A stretch of DNA of 43,552 nucleotides from Escherichia albertii NBRC 107761 = DSM 17582 (lineage in GTDB: Bacteria > Pseudomonadota > Gammaproteobacteria > Enterobacterales > Enterobacteriaceae): contig NZ_BBMY01000024.1 in NCBI RefSeq assembly GCF_000759775.1, positions 1-43,552 of the forward strand, read 5' to 3'. Positions 28,752-36,543 of the stretch are shown in pieces. The notes beneath the pieces are model-generated. The model was not told the origin of the DNA. It made no database searches and saw only the letters and a list, made by a program, of their open reading frames with translations. The position numbers and the translations under genes are program-made. Position 1 is the stretch's first letter. Every line of letters starts with the position of its first letter.

Positions 28752-29237
28752 TCAGTCGATGATGCGCATAATGGCACTGCATTCCGGATGCTGCAGGGCA
28801 TAATCCCGCAGCCGGTAATAATGAACCGTCATGGCATAATTCTCTGTACGACAGGCGTGATGACTGTACGTCATCAGACAGGCAGCAATGCCGGCGGCTT
28901 CCGGGCTCATTTCAGCGCGGTTACCGTTCATGGCATTGAACAGTATCCAGGTTTCGTCATCATCGTCATCCGGTTCGGGTGCCATAAATGCGCCACCGTT
29001 GTTCAGGGTGTACAGATTCCAGATACCACCGCAGTAGTCTTCACACAGACGGTCCATCCAGCCGAAGACACGGGGCTCCAGGGTCACCCACTGTGGAATG
29101 AGGCCAAAATGCTGCGGCCAGAAGCTGATGCGCTGTTCATCAGGGACGGGAGTGGCAACCAGTTGAGACTGGTTATTCCCTGATGCAGTGGTCACGGAAA
29201 CAGAAGGCGTGGTGGAATTATGTGAAATGGTTTTCAT
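28752..29237 (-). CDS. ArdB/KlcA-family antirestriction protein
   Basis: A 161-residue protein of the ArdB/KlcA/YfjX family, which protects incoming DNA from type I restriction in vivo. Landmarks are the N-terminal Ser/Thr-rich segment (about 1-30), then FWPQHFGLIPQWVTLEPRVFGWMDRLCEDYCGG-type core (about 39-71) and the acidic stretch PEPDDDDDETW near 88-98. The start has AAGGAG 7 nt upstream. It is in the conserved order DUF932 - antirestriction - radC. Its presence in an island that also has its own type III-like restriction genes is notable. Confidence 0.92.
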   Translation of the reverse strand: MKTISHNSTTPSVSVTTASGNNQSQLVATPVPDEQRISFWPQHFGLIPQWVTLEPRVFGWMDRLCEDYCGGIWNLYTLNNGGAFMAPEPDDDDDETWILFNAMNGNRAEMSPEAAGIAACLMTYSHHACRTENYAMTVHYYRLRDYALQHPECSAIMRIID

Positions 29238-29291
29238 GAAATGGCTCCTTAAAGGACAGACAAATGCGTGGTTTTCAGGGTAATGGCTGAA

Positions 29292-30113
29292 TCAGCGCAG
29301 GCTCTCCAGCAGCGTTTCTGCCATCACCCACAATGCGCGGTTGAGCTTAATATCGGTGTCGATACTGTGAATGGCCCGGGTATGGATACGTTTTCCTCTG
29401 GCACTGCGACCGGAAATCCCGCCTTTCAGCATATTCTCCTGGATGGTCTGATAAGCACTCCACAGGTCCTTACCGTAATCCTCCCGGCGTCGCGGTGTCA
29501 GAATGTCGGCGGTGGTGACGGGCTGATGTTCGTCACCATAACGGTAAGTCAGTGCCGCCTGTGCCAGCGCCTGGCGTGCCGGTGGCGGCAGGACCAGCGA
29601 CTGCATGGCATCACGTTTCTCTTCAATCCGGTCAAAAACCCCCACCACCTCGTAAGCCCCTTCGATAACTTTCTCCACTACATTTCCCCGGTGCGGAACA
29701 CGCACTTCCCCCAGAGACTGGCCACAGACGCACCCGTTCTGGCAGACGAACCTGAAGTAACCCGGCAGCATCTGGTAGCTGGAGGTACCGTCATGAGAGT
29801 TGAGCAGAATGATTTCAGGGACATGTTCTCCGTTTATTTCTCCGGCCCGCCGCAGACGCAGCATGTGTTTTGTGTATCCCCGACGGCCCGGGTCGCGCAC
29901 ACGGGTCTGGCAGGCGAAGAATGGCTGGAAGCCTTCCCGCTGCAGACTTTCCAGCACGGTGATGGTGGGAATGTACGTATAGTTCTGGCTTCGGGACGTG
30001 TGTTTATCTTCCCCGAAAATCCCCGGCACATGGTGCATCAGCTCTTCATGTGTCAGCGGACGGTCACGGCGTATCTGGTTTGCAGCATAACCAAAACGAC
30101 TGGCTAATCGCAT
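29292..30113 (-). CDS. DUF932 family protein (YfjQ/YafZ type)
   Basis: A 273-residue cytosolic protein, the same length as K-12 YfjQ and YafZ, to which it is very similar. It begins MRLASRFGYAANQIRRDRPLTHEELM and contains FVCQNGCVCGQSLGEVRVPHRG with two cysteines near residues 123-128. DUF932 proteins are common on plasmids, phages and islands; a role in DNA metabolism is suspected but not shown. The start has AAGGAGCAAAGT upstream. It lies 54 bp before the antirestriction gene and after the terminator of the DUF905 gene. Confidence 0.9.
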   Translation of the reverse strand: MRLASRFGYAANQIRRDRPLTHEELMHHVPGIFGEDKHTSRSQNYTYIPTITVLESLQREGFQPFFACQTRVRDPGRRGYTKHMLRLRRAGEINGEHVPEIILLNSHDGTSSYQMLPGYFRFVCQNGCVCGQSLGEVRVPHRGNVVEKVIEGAYEVVGVFDRIEEKRDAMQSLVLPPPARQALAQAALTYRYGDEHQPVTTADILTPRRREDYGKDLWSAYQTIQENMLKGGISGRSARGKRIHTRAIHSIDTDIKLNRALWVMAETLLESLR

Positions 30114-30157
30114 ACTTTGCTCCTTATCGGTGGTTAAGATTTACTGGTGTAATAAAT

Positions 30158-30189
30158 GAAAAAGCCACGTCTCCCGGAGAAGACGTGGC
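30158..30189 (-). terminator. Intrinsic terminator after the DUF905 gene
   Basis: GCCACGTCT (30164-30172) pairs with AGACGTGGC (30181-30189). Read on the minus strand it is followed by TTTTTC. It separates DUF905 from the DUF932 operon. Confidence 0.85.
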
Positions 30190-30212
30190 CTGATGGACGA
30201 AATTAATGAGGT

Positions 30213-30386
30213 TTATTGTCTGAGAAGACCGTCACTGGCTAACCTTCCGGCGTCAGTCTCTGCGTTGCGGATAACCCGACGGAAATGAGTTCCCTGGTCA
30301 TCGTCGATAAACACATTGTGGTAAGCTGTTGTGATGACAACAGCCTGCTCGCGTGAGAAAGGGACTTCGGGCAATAAACGTGACAT
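30213..30386 (-). CDS. DUF905 family small protein
   Basis: A 57-residue protein read from ATG at 30386 to TAA at 30213-30215: it begins [20 protein letters not shown] and ends with [11 protein letters not shown]. It contains [19 protein letters not shown], the DUF905 core. The family is found in CP4-type islands and plasmids between the GTPase and the DUF932 gene; function unknown. TTGT precedes the ATG and no strong ribosome site is seen. Another frame over the same DNA (30239-30436) is an open frame without family support. Confidence 0.85.
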   Translation of the reverse strand: MSRLLPEVPFSREQAVVITTAYHNVFIDDDQGTHFRRVIRNAETDAGRLASDGLLRQ

Positions 30387-30505
30387 ACAACCTGACCTGT
30401 ATTTAGTTCCCCGAAAATATAAGTCCCTGTCATCATGGCAGAACTATATTTACTTTTGATATCAATAAATTAATAACGCGAAGATGAACCGCATAACTTA
30501 CGCCT

Positions 30506-30644
30506 TTAATTTGTTTTGTTTACGTAGTCCCTGACCAGGTACGCGAATTCGTGAACGCCAGTTTCACCAAACCAAATCAGGTAACCAGGGTCGATGTTGT
30601 AATAGTAACCAACGACTTTATACGTTTTTTACGATGAATTTCAT
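30506..30644 (-). pseudogene. Broken small gene (45-residue frame interrupted by a +1 frameshift in an A6 tract)
   Basis: A strong ribosome site AAGGAG-TTATC precedes ATG at 30644. The frame reads MKFIVKNV and stops at TAA. If one A is removed from the A6 run at 30625-30630, the frame continues as MKFIVKTYKVVGYYYNIDPG and then a further 25 residues rich in Tyr and aromatic positions (YLIWFGETGVHEFAYLVRD...), ending at TAA 30506-30508. The continuing frame has a protein-like composition, with no other start codon near. I read it as a disrupted small gene of unknown function. It could instead be a sequencing error in a homopolymer. The remainder of 30387-30776 shows no other gene. Confidence 0.55.
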
Positions 30645-30776
30645 GATAACTCCTTATGGCATTAATAAATGCGTCAATATTAAATCTCACCCGGATAACA
30701 TATATCTGAAAATATTTTCAATAACACCAGCCAGGAAAAATACCACCACAGGCGGTGGCGTTTCTCCGGAGCGTAT

Positions 30777-31847
30777 TTATTTCAGTCGGGTCATCGCGTT
30801 TCTCAGTGCCAAATCTGCCTCTTCCGTTATCTCCAGACTTTTCTGCAACACCGTTTCTGACCGGGACAGTACCTGACGTGCTGCCAGCGGTTTCCGGATA
30901 TGCTCCATCGTCAGCATCGTGTCCTCGTAGCCCTGCTGACGCCAGGCGTCGGTATGTGCCGACGCGAAACTGAGCAGACCGCCGCTGTTGCCACCATCAT
31001 CTGTATGTTTCAGCCTTTTACGGGGACGGATCTCAAGGATTGTGGTGTCCGGAAAAGCCCGGCGATCCCATAAAGAACCGTCACTCAGATGCGACACAAT
31101 CACCATATTGCATCCGGCATCGACCAGAGGCGTTACAGGGGTATTTCCCTGCATATTTCGCCATCCTCCCATACCACCATCACCGAACATTGTCCCCTGA
31201 ACTTCACGGGGACGGAACAACAGGGGCAGCGCGGCTGACGCAAGCAGAGCCTCTTTCTGCTGTCCGCGGGGCAGACTCTGGATATGCTGAAAAACGGCGT
31301 TTTTCGTGGTTCCGACACCCAGTTCAGCACGAATGCAGTCAATAATATCCTGCATGCCCCCTTCTGTGGGGTACAGCGACACATACAGCGGTAGCCCGTC
31401 TGCCAGAGCATCAGTATCAAGATAATGATCCATCAGCGCTGTCAGGGGCTCATCTGACAACAACGGCTGAGTCATCGGATTGTCGAAGCCGTTGATTATC
31501 GATATATGGCGAAGAAGCGTCGTAAGCAGTGCTCCTGCACGTCCGGGGATCTGGCAGAGGTTCATTGCCTGGAGCAATTTTTTCAGCAATGAAAAGTAAA
31601 CCGATCTGTTTACCGACAGTACCTGATTATTCCCAAGATGATCCCAGAGCGCCTCCAGGCGTACGGCAGCTTCTGACAGATTGGGAGAGGCCGCGATAAT
31701 GGCACCATTGAATGCGCCAATGCTGGCCCCTGAAACCATGCTGATCTGTGTACCACACTCTGCCAGTGCCTTAACCACTCCCGCCTGATAAGCACCCACC
31801 GCCCCGCCGCCGGACAGCACCAGCCCCGTTTTCATTTCTGTACTCAT
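30777..31847 (-). CDS. Patatin-like phospholipase (third gene of the dynamin operon)
   Basis: A 356-residue patatin-domain lipase. The oxyanion-hole motif GGGAVG is at residues 13-18, the nucleophile elbow GASIG with Ser42 at 40-44, and the catalytic DGG with Asp223 at 223-225 (MFGDGGMGG); ASAALPLLFRP near 203-213 is also typical. No signal peptide, so it should act from the cytosol on membrane lipids. Patatin phospholipases serve as membrane-degrading effectors in several bacterial immune systems (CapV-type), but no cyclase gene is nearby. Its ATG overlaps the stop of the YjcZ-like gene by 4 bp (31844-31847), so it is translated as part of the dynamin operon. An inner-membrane effector role is inferred. 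Confidence 0.9.
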   Translation of the reverse strand: MSTEMKTGLVLSGGGAVGAYQAGVVKALAECGTQISMVSGASIGAFNGAIIAASPNLSEAAVRLEALWDHLGNNQVLSVNRSVYFSLLKKLLQAMNLCQIPGRAGALLTTLLRHISIINGFDNPMTQPLLSDEPLTALMDHYLDTDALADGLPLYVSLYPTEGGMQDIIDCIRAELGVGTTKNAVFQHIQSLPRGQQKEALLASAALPLLFRPREVQGTMFGDGGMGGWRNMQGNTPVTPLVDAGCNMVIVSHLSDGSLWDRRAFPDTTILEIRPRKRLKHTDDGGNSGGLLSFASAHTDAWRQQGYEDTMLTMEHIRKPLAARQVLSRSETVLQKSLEITEEADLALRNAMTRLK

Positions 31848-32749
31848 GCTGCCCCCTTCTGAAATATTTCATCGACCATACTTTCAGAGAGGCGCTCTGC
31901 AGAGCAGAGACGGGGCATGCGAACCGGTAAGTGTTCTGCAGCCTGCGTGGTTGACCAGATCACCGGATGCTGCTCTTCACTGCACCAGTCCCCCAGCCAG
32001 TTAATCGCGTCATGCCACTCGTTATCTGCCTGCTCCCGGTCCTGACCACCAAGCCAGTCCAGAGTGTTCAGACGCACGGTTGCACTACCGCCACTCTCCT
32101 GTGCCATCTGCGTTAATGCTTTATGTCTGAGAATATCCAGTAGCTGGTTAACCTGGCCTGTTTCGCCCTGACGAATCACATCACCAAACGCGCCCCAGCG
32201 AAGCTCTTCAAGTGCCACATAACAACGTCCGGCAGGGGAAAATGACGCATATCGCCCGGCGCTCCACCATGAGAATATCTGCTCAAGATGTAACTGCGCC
32301 CGCTGAACCTGGTCAACACGGTGGAGTTTTTCTTCAAGATGATTCAGTTTATGGTGAACCTGATCGGCCAGGGTGAGTAACTGCTCCCGCGTATCTGCGG
32401 AATAATGCGCCAGCCTGGCAGTATCACTGACCAGTGAACTGACCCTGTCGTTTACCCGGGTAATCGCGTAGTTTGTGGTGGCAAGCGACGTTGTCAGCTC
32501 CGTCAGCCAGCGCAGGGACGCCTCAACGCCCTGTGCAAGCGAAGCATTGATGGCATTCTGCCGTGCAGCACCTTCGCCGCTCAGCCCCTCTTTTAACCGC
32601 CGGAAGAACGTGCGCTCTCCGGCCGTGCGGATATGCTCCTGTGCAACATCGATACCGTTTGCGAAATCAACCACAAATTTTTCAGGAAGACAGGTGAGTA
32701 CCTGACATACCCGGTTATCAGCAATTTGTTGAATAAATGGTGAAGTCAC
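31844..32749 (-). CDS. YjcZ-like protein (partner of the CrfC-like dynamin)
   Basis: A 301-residue protein resembling K-12 YjcZ, which is encoded next to crfC (yjdA). The sequence is largely helical: a central coiled-coil-like stretch at about residues 85-155 (HYSADTREQLLTLADQVHHKLNHLEEKL), and a C-terminal Trp-rich part with LDWLGGQDREQAD and WHDAINWLGDWCSEEQHPV near 210-270. No enzymatic motif and no membrane segment were found. Its ATG overlaps the dynamin stop (32746-32749) and its stop overlaps the patatin start, so all three proteins are probably made in fixed proportion. The conserved dynamin-YjcZ pairing suggests a physical complex, which is inference. Confidence 0.8.
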   Translation of the reverse strand: MTSPFIQQIADNRVCQVLTCLPEKFVVDFANGIDVAQEHIRTAGERTFFRRLKEGLSGEGAARQNAINASLAQGVEASLRWLTELTTSLATTNYAITRVNDRVSSLVSDTARLAHYSADTREQLLTLADQVHHKLNHLEEKLHRVDQVQRAQLHLEQIFSWWSAGRYASFSPAGRCYVALEELRWGAFGDVIRQGETGQVNQLLDILRHKALTQMAQESGGSATVRLNTLDWLGGQDREQADNEWHDAINWLGDWCSEEQHPVIWSTTQAAEHLPVRMPRLCSAERLSESMVDEIFQKGAA

Positions 32750-35142
32750 AGCATTGTCTCCAGCTCTTCCCTCAGCGCCTTACTGTCAGTAATGAGCTCA
32801 GGAACCCTTTCATTTAATGCCTGAAGTCGCCCGGTAAGCCGTTCCTGCGCCTGCTGATCGCGTTTATGATCTTCAGAGCTCTGAATCAGCGTGTTACGCA
32901 GCTGTTCAACTTTCTCCCTGAATGTACAGAAAAAGGCATCGATTTCCTGGCGGACGGGCTGGTTAATATCCTGCTCAATGGATGCCTGCAGCTCCCCGAA
33001 ATATGCCCGGGTCAGTGACATCACTTCCTCTCTGACCTTGTTGATATTGATCACGCTGCGGCTCACATCCACACTGTACTCTTTCCAGCCCCAGTCACTG
33101 GTGTTTGCCCATCGACAAAGCGTACCCCAGACACCATCCTGTCGACAGCGACGGGTTACTGTCTCCGTTCTTTCCTCCATAAGCGCGCTCAGATTTGTTT
33201 TTACCGCGAGCCGGGTCTGTAACTGGCTGACTGCCGGAAAACTGATTTTTACAGTGAAACCTTCATCCTCCAGGCGGGAATTGATGCGTCCGGCAATATT
33301 TTCTGTCGCATACAGGGCCGTACCACGAAAACCTGTTTCGATACCCCTGACGATTTTCTCCAGCTCAGGCCGGAACTGTGCTTCAGCCTCACGGTGCAGG
33401 GTGGTCACAGTTGACTCAATTTTCTCTATATATTCAATTGCTTCCCTGCGATTATTTAGTGTTATCTCGGGGTTTTCCGGGTCAAAGTCTCGTTTCCTGT
33501 AATCCTCCCGGCCCGGGTAGTTGATACCGGACCATTGAGAAATCATTCCCCATAATCCGGACCGGGACCTTCGTTGTTCTGCGTCTTCTTCCTCCAGCAT
33601 TTGCTGTTCTTTGAGTTTACCGGTTCTGAAATAGTGATTCAGCTCCTCTTCCAGTGAGGTGCAGACCCCCGTGAGTAATTCCCGGGTTCTGGCATCGATC
33701 TCCTCCATGGCCATTCTGACATCAGCGGTCACCTGCTCCTGACAGTCCGCGATTTCCCGGATATCCGCAAGCAGGCTGGTGATATGCGACTGCAGTGACT
33801 GAATGCTTTGCTGTAGCCCCTGATGGCGTAATGACAGATATTCGCTGACATTTTCCGCATTCTGCATCAGTTTTGCGGCGGCAGAATCAACCGCCAGTGC
33901 CGCCGCTCTGGAATGGGAGCTCTGTATGACTTCCGTTATCAGTTGATCGATAAGTGAACCTTCCCACAGGTCTGTCGCCCCTTCGGTTGCCATTTCACTG
34001 TCTTTACAGACGTATTCTTTTTTCATGCGACCGAAGGCTTCCCTGACAAAATCATCGACCCAGGCTTCATCAACAGGAAGGGTTCCGTTTTTCCGTAACT
34101 CATGAAGCGCACGGTTAGCCAGGTACGCCTGACGTGATGAGCCTGGATAAACGCGGGAGGCGGGCAGCACATCACTGTTCAGCATTGCCGGAACTTTCTG
34201 GCGTACGGCATCTGCCCCATCGCCATTGCGGTCTTTCTCATCAAATTTATTGACCAGCACAAACAGGCGGCCGGCTGATACGTCAGCAATGGCATTAAGC
34301 TCTTTACGGACGTCTTCATCCGCTTTTGAGTTCATCTGGGTGTAATCCATCACCGCCAGCACCGCAGAGGCTTTCTGCAGTTGATCCCGCATCATCACTT
34401 CCATCTGCGGTTGTCCGGCCTCATTAGGGCCGGGGGTATCCAGCAGTGTGAGTGTTCCCTGGCATGCATCCATCCCCACCAGATGGCTGAATTCCACGTC
34501 GATCACCGGCAGTTTCTGCACTTCTGCGTATTCATCAAAAGGAAACTCACTCCCCATTGCCGCAGCAAGGCGAACCAGATCGTTTAACGATGCCAGTCCG
34601 GTAAAGATTTCCTCCTCCCCGTGGTATTCATTTTTGAGCCAGCCATCATTTGCCAGAATATCCAGCAGTTCGCAGGTATCCCCGGTTTGCTGCAGGGTCT
34701 GTGCGACTTGCTGTCCTGCCGGGGTGTCGAGTTTTTGTTGCAGTGTGCTTAATAAATTGCGGACGGGCTGAATATGTTCCAGATGGAGGACCGGCTCAGT
34801 TTTTCCGGGAACGTGGCGGATGAGCGTCGGTACAGAGGTCATGGGGCGGTTACGGTTAGGCAGAATTTCCTGCCCCACAATGGCGTTGATGGTGGTTGAT
34901 TTACCTGCTTTCATCGTGCCGACAACAGCCAGCACCATCTCCCTGCGGGCGGTTTTGATTTGTTCGCCCTCCAGCTCCTCAATTCTTTTCAGTGCTTTCT
35001 GTTTATCAAAAAGCAGTCTGTTTTCGTTCTTACTGTCAGATAACACATCCGGTTCATCAACCATTTGCCGGAGCAGATTAATGTTCAGTTGCAAAAGTCG
35101 GTCGGCTTCATCACAAAGCAGGGCGATGTTCTTTTCGTGCAT
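32746..35142 (-). CDS. Dynamin-family GTPase, CrfC (YjdA)-like
   Basis: A 798-residue bacterial dynamin-like protein. G1/P-loop GTMKAGKST is at residues 75-83, G2 Thr in NRPMTSVPTLIRH near 102, G3 DTPG at 235-238 and G4 NKFD at 298-301. The stretch LAVVGTMKAGKSTTINAIVG with LPNRNRPMT and LTLLDTPGPNEAGQP closely follows E. coli CrfC, a dynamin-related protein linked to nascent-DNA colocalisation. The C-terminal 480 residues are helical and charged, with long coiled coils, as in dynamin stalks; a possible membrane-contact paddle around NYPGREDY / GTALYATENI is not clear. It is the first gene of a three-gene ATGA-coupled operon. The chromosome of E. coli normally has its own crfC-yjcZ pair elsewhere, so this is an island paralogue. 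Confidence 0.9.
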   Translation of the reverse strand: MHEKNIALLCDEADRLLQLNINLLRQMVDEPDVLSDSKNENRLLFDKQKALKRIEELEGEQIKTARREMVLAVVGTMKAGKSTTINAIVGQEILPNRNRPMTSVPTLIRHVPGKTEPVLHLEHIQPVRNLLSTLQQKLDTPAGQQVAQTLQQTGDTCELLDILANDGWLKNEYHGEEEIFTGLASLNDLVRLAAAMGSEFPFDEYAEVQKLPVIDVEFSHLVGMDACQGTLTLLDTPGPNEAGQPQMEVMMRDQLQKASAVLAVMDYTQMNSKADEDVRKELNAIADVSAGRLFVLVNKFDEKDRNGDGADAVRQKVPAMLNSDVLPASRVYPGSSRQAYLANRALHELRKNGTLPVDEAWVDDFVREAFGRMKKEYVCKDSEMATEGATDLWEGSLIDQLITEVIQSSHSRAAALAVDSAAAKLMQNAENVSEYLSLRHQGLQQSIQSLQSHITSLLADIREIADCQEQVTADVRMAMEEIDARTRELLTGVCTSLEEELNHYFRTGKLKEQQMLEEEDAEQRRSRSGLWGMISQWSGINYPGREDYRKRDFDPENPEITLNNRREAIEYIEKIESTVTTLHREAEAQFRPELEKIVRGIETGFRGTALYATENIAGRINSRLEDEGFTVKISFPAVSQLQTRLAVKTNLSALMEERTETVTRRCRQDGVWGTLCRWANTSDWGWKEYSVDVSRSVININKVREEVMSLTRAYFGELQASIEQDINQPVRQEIDAFFCTFREKVEQLRNTLIQSSEDHKRDQQAQERLTGRLQALNERVPELITDSKALREELETML

Positions 35143-35202
35143 TATTTAACCTTCCTGAGACGCATTTTCATGACAACCACGGAGGAGGTCATTTACCACA
35201 AA

Positions 35203-35241
35203 CGATCGTTTATAGCGATCGATATAATAGCAACGATCGAT
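35203..35241 (-). promoter_or_regulatory. Triple CGATCG motif upstream of the dynamin operon (candidate operator / Dam sites)
   Basis: CGATCG occurs at 35203-35208, as CGATCGAT at 35216-35223, and again as CGATCGAT at 35234-35241. On the minus strand a -10-like TATTAT lies between the second and third copies, with TTAATA about 18 nt upstream of it. Three GATC sites within 35 bp at a promoter could bind a repressor and be sensitive to Dam methylation. The role is inferred. Confidence 0.45.
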
Positions 35242-35255
35242 GCATTCTATTAACT

Positions 35256-35313
35256 TGAAAAACACAACGCAAGGGGACAACCCGGGTATGGCTGTGTTTG
35301 CATTGTGTTTTCA
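35256..35313. repeat. Long imperfect inverted repeat upstream of the dynamin operon
   Basis: TGAAAAACACAACGCAA (35256-35272) is matched by TTGCATTGTGTTTTCA (35298-35313), a 16-17 bp stem with one bulge and one mismatch around a 25-nt loop. No T-run follows on either strand, so it is more likely an operator or an RNA structure than a terminator. Confidence 0.65.
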
Positions 35314-35359
35314 TGGGGTTAAAAATCTGTAACAAGAGTCTGATGCATCACCACCGGGT

Positions 35360-36232
35360 TCAGAAGAAAATCCAGTTCCATACAGCGCGGGCAACAGAGA
35401 CCACCGAGTCACGGACGACACGCAGAACCGTACGAGCCACAGAGGCAACACAGACGCTCTCCGCCGTGTCAAATATCCGGTCCACCGCACCGGTAAACTG
35501 TTCACGGGCCTGCCCCCGGACAGATTCCGTGCGCAGCTCGTCCTGCAGGCGGGTCATCAGGGGACTGGCGGCATGGTCGGGAAGCGCTGTCATGAGCGCA
35601 CTGACCAGCGTATCCAGCTCCCAGCCAGTGCGGGCTGATACGGCAACAACCGGATGAACGGGCCGGAACAGACGGAATACCGCCTCCTTTTTTTCGCGAA
35701 TATTCTGTGCCTGTGCGGGAGAAGGCTGAATGCCGGCCATATCCCATTCATGGCAGGGCTCCGTTTTGTCGGCCTGCGTCACCACAAACAGCACCTGCTG
35801 ATGTCCCCGGTGCAGGATGTGTCGCCAGAAATACTCATCCACAGACAGGGCACGGTCATCGGCTTTAATCAGCCACAGCACCAGGTCCAGTTCAGGCAGA
35901 ATGTCACGGTACAGGGCTTCATACTCTGCATCCCTGTCCCGGCTCTCGCCCACCCCGGGCAGGTCAGTGATAACCATGCTGTGACCATGGCCACTCAGAC
36001 GGAAGCGCTGCACTTCCCGGGTGCCGGCGTAAACATCACTGACCGGGGTGACCTCCCCCTGAAACAGTGCATTACAGAGTGAGGATTTACCGGCTCCGCT
36101 TTTACCCATAATGCCAATCACGGGTTCGTGGCCGGTGAGTTTACGCAGATGTTCCAGGATGTGACGGGAAAGCGAGTAAGGCAGGGAGGAGAGCGGTTTT
36201 TCAATTGCCTCAATGGCATCAGACGGATTCAT
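35360..36232 (-). CDS. YfjP/YeeP-type Era-like GTPase
   Basis: A 290-residue GTPase nearly identical in my memory to YfjP of CP4-57. The ATG at 36232 (MNPSDAIEAIEK) is chosen because family members begin there; the open frame runs 59 codons further upstream through a hairpin and lacks homology. G1 GKSGAGKS is at residues 43-50, G3 DLPG at 90-93, and G4 TQAD at 152-155 in place of NKxD, as is common for this island family. A C-terminal hydrophobic/amphipathic helix ends VARAVWNWIFF. Function unknown. It opens the minus-strand block of the island. Confidence 0.9.
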   Translation of the reverse strand: MNPSDAIEAIEKPLSSLPYSLSRHILEHLRKLTGHEPVIGIMGKSGAGKSSLCNALFQGEVTPVSDVYAGTREVQRFRLSGHGHSMVITDLPGVGESRDRDAEYEALYRDILPELDLVLWLIKADDRALSVDEYFWRHILHRGHQQVLFVVTQADKTEPCHEWDMAGIQPSPAQAQNIREKKEAVFRLFRPVHPVVAVSARTGWELDTLVSALMTALPDHAASPLMTRLQDELRTESVRGQAREQFTGAVDRIFDTAESVCVASVARTVLRVVRDSVVSVARAVWNWIFF

Positions 36233-36247
36233 ACATGTATTCCCGGT

Positions 36248-36287
36248 GAAAAAAGACAAAACCCCGCGTACCGGAAAGGAGGCGGGG
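36248..36287 (-). terminator. Terminator-like hairpin upstream of the YfjP-type GTPase
   Basis: CCCCGC (36262-36267) pairs with GCGGGG (36282-36287). On the minus strand the hairpin is followed by TTTTGTCTTTTTTC. It lies only 16 nt before the GTPase ATG, so it could attenuate the GTPase message or insulate it from upstream transcription. The rest of 36233-36543 is AT-rich divergent promoter space; no other gene is seen. Confidence 0.6.
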
Positions 36288-36543
36288 GACTCACAACGAT
36301 AATATCTGTCTGAAATTATTTTGATTGTCTGATGCCATGAGATAGCAGAAACCGAGCTATGGACATGCAAATAATAACCTACAGTTTCCGGTTGGAGGAT
36401 CGCTGACATCGTTGATTAATGTTAGTATTATTGCCAATTTTTCAGCGTTCTGATTCCGACTAAAAAATCAATACATTGAGCTCGCCTCAAAGAAAAACGT
36501 TCAGAACCTGCAATGCTCAGAATTGATAAGAAATAAGGAATAT

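Noticed and set aside
30239-30436. A 65-residue minus-strand frame overlapping DUF905
   Set aside because: The DUF905 frame in the same DNA has a recognisable family sequence; this one does not.
30622-30640. A AAA AAC slippery heptamer in the broken small gene, suggesting programmed -1 frameshifting
   Set aside because: A -1 shift leads to a short unrelated frame ending in TGA; the protein-like continuation requires a +1 shift, so a one-base insertion is the simpler explanation.
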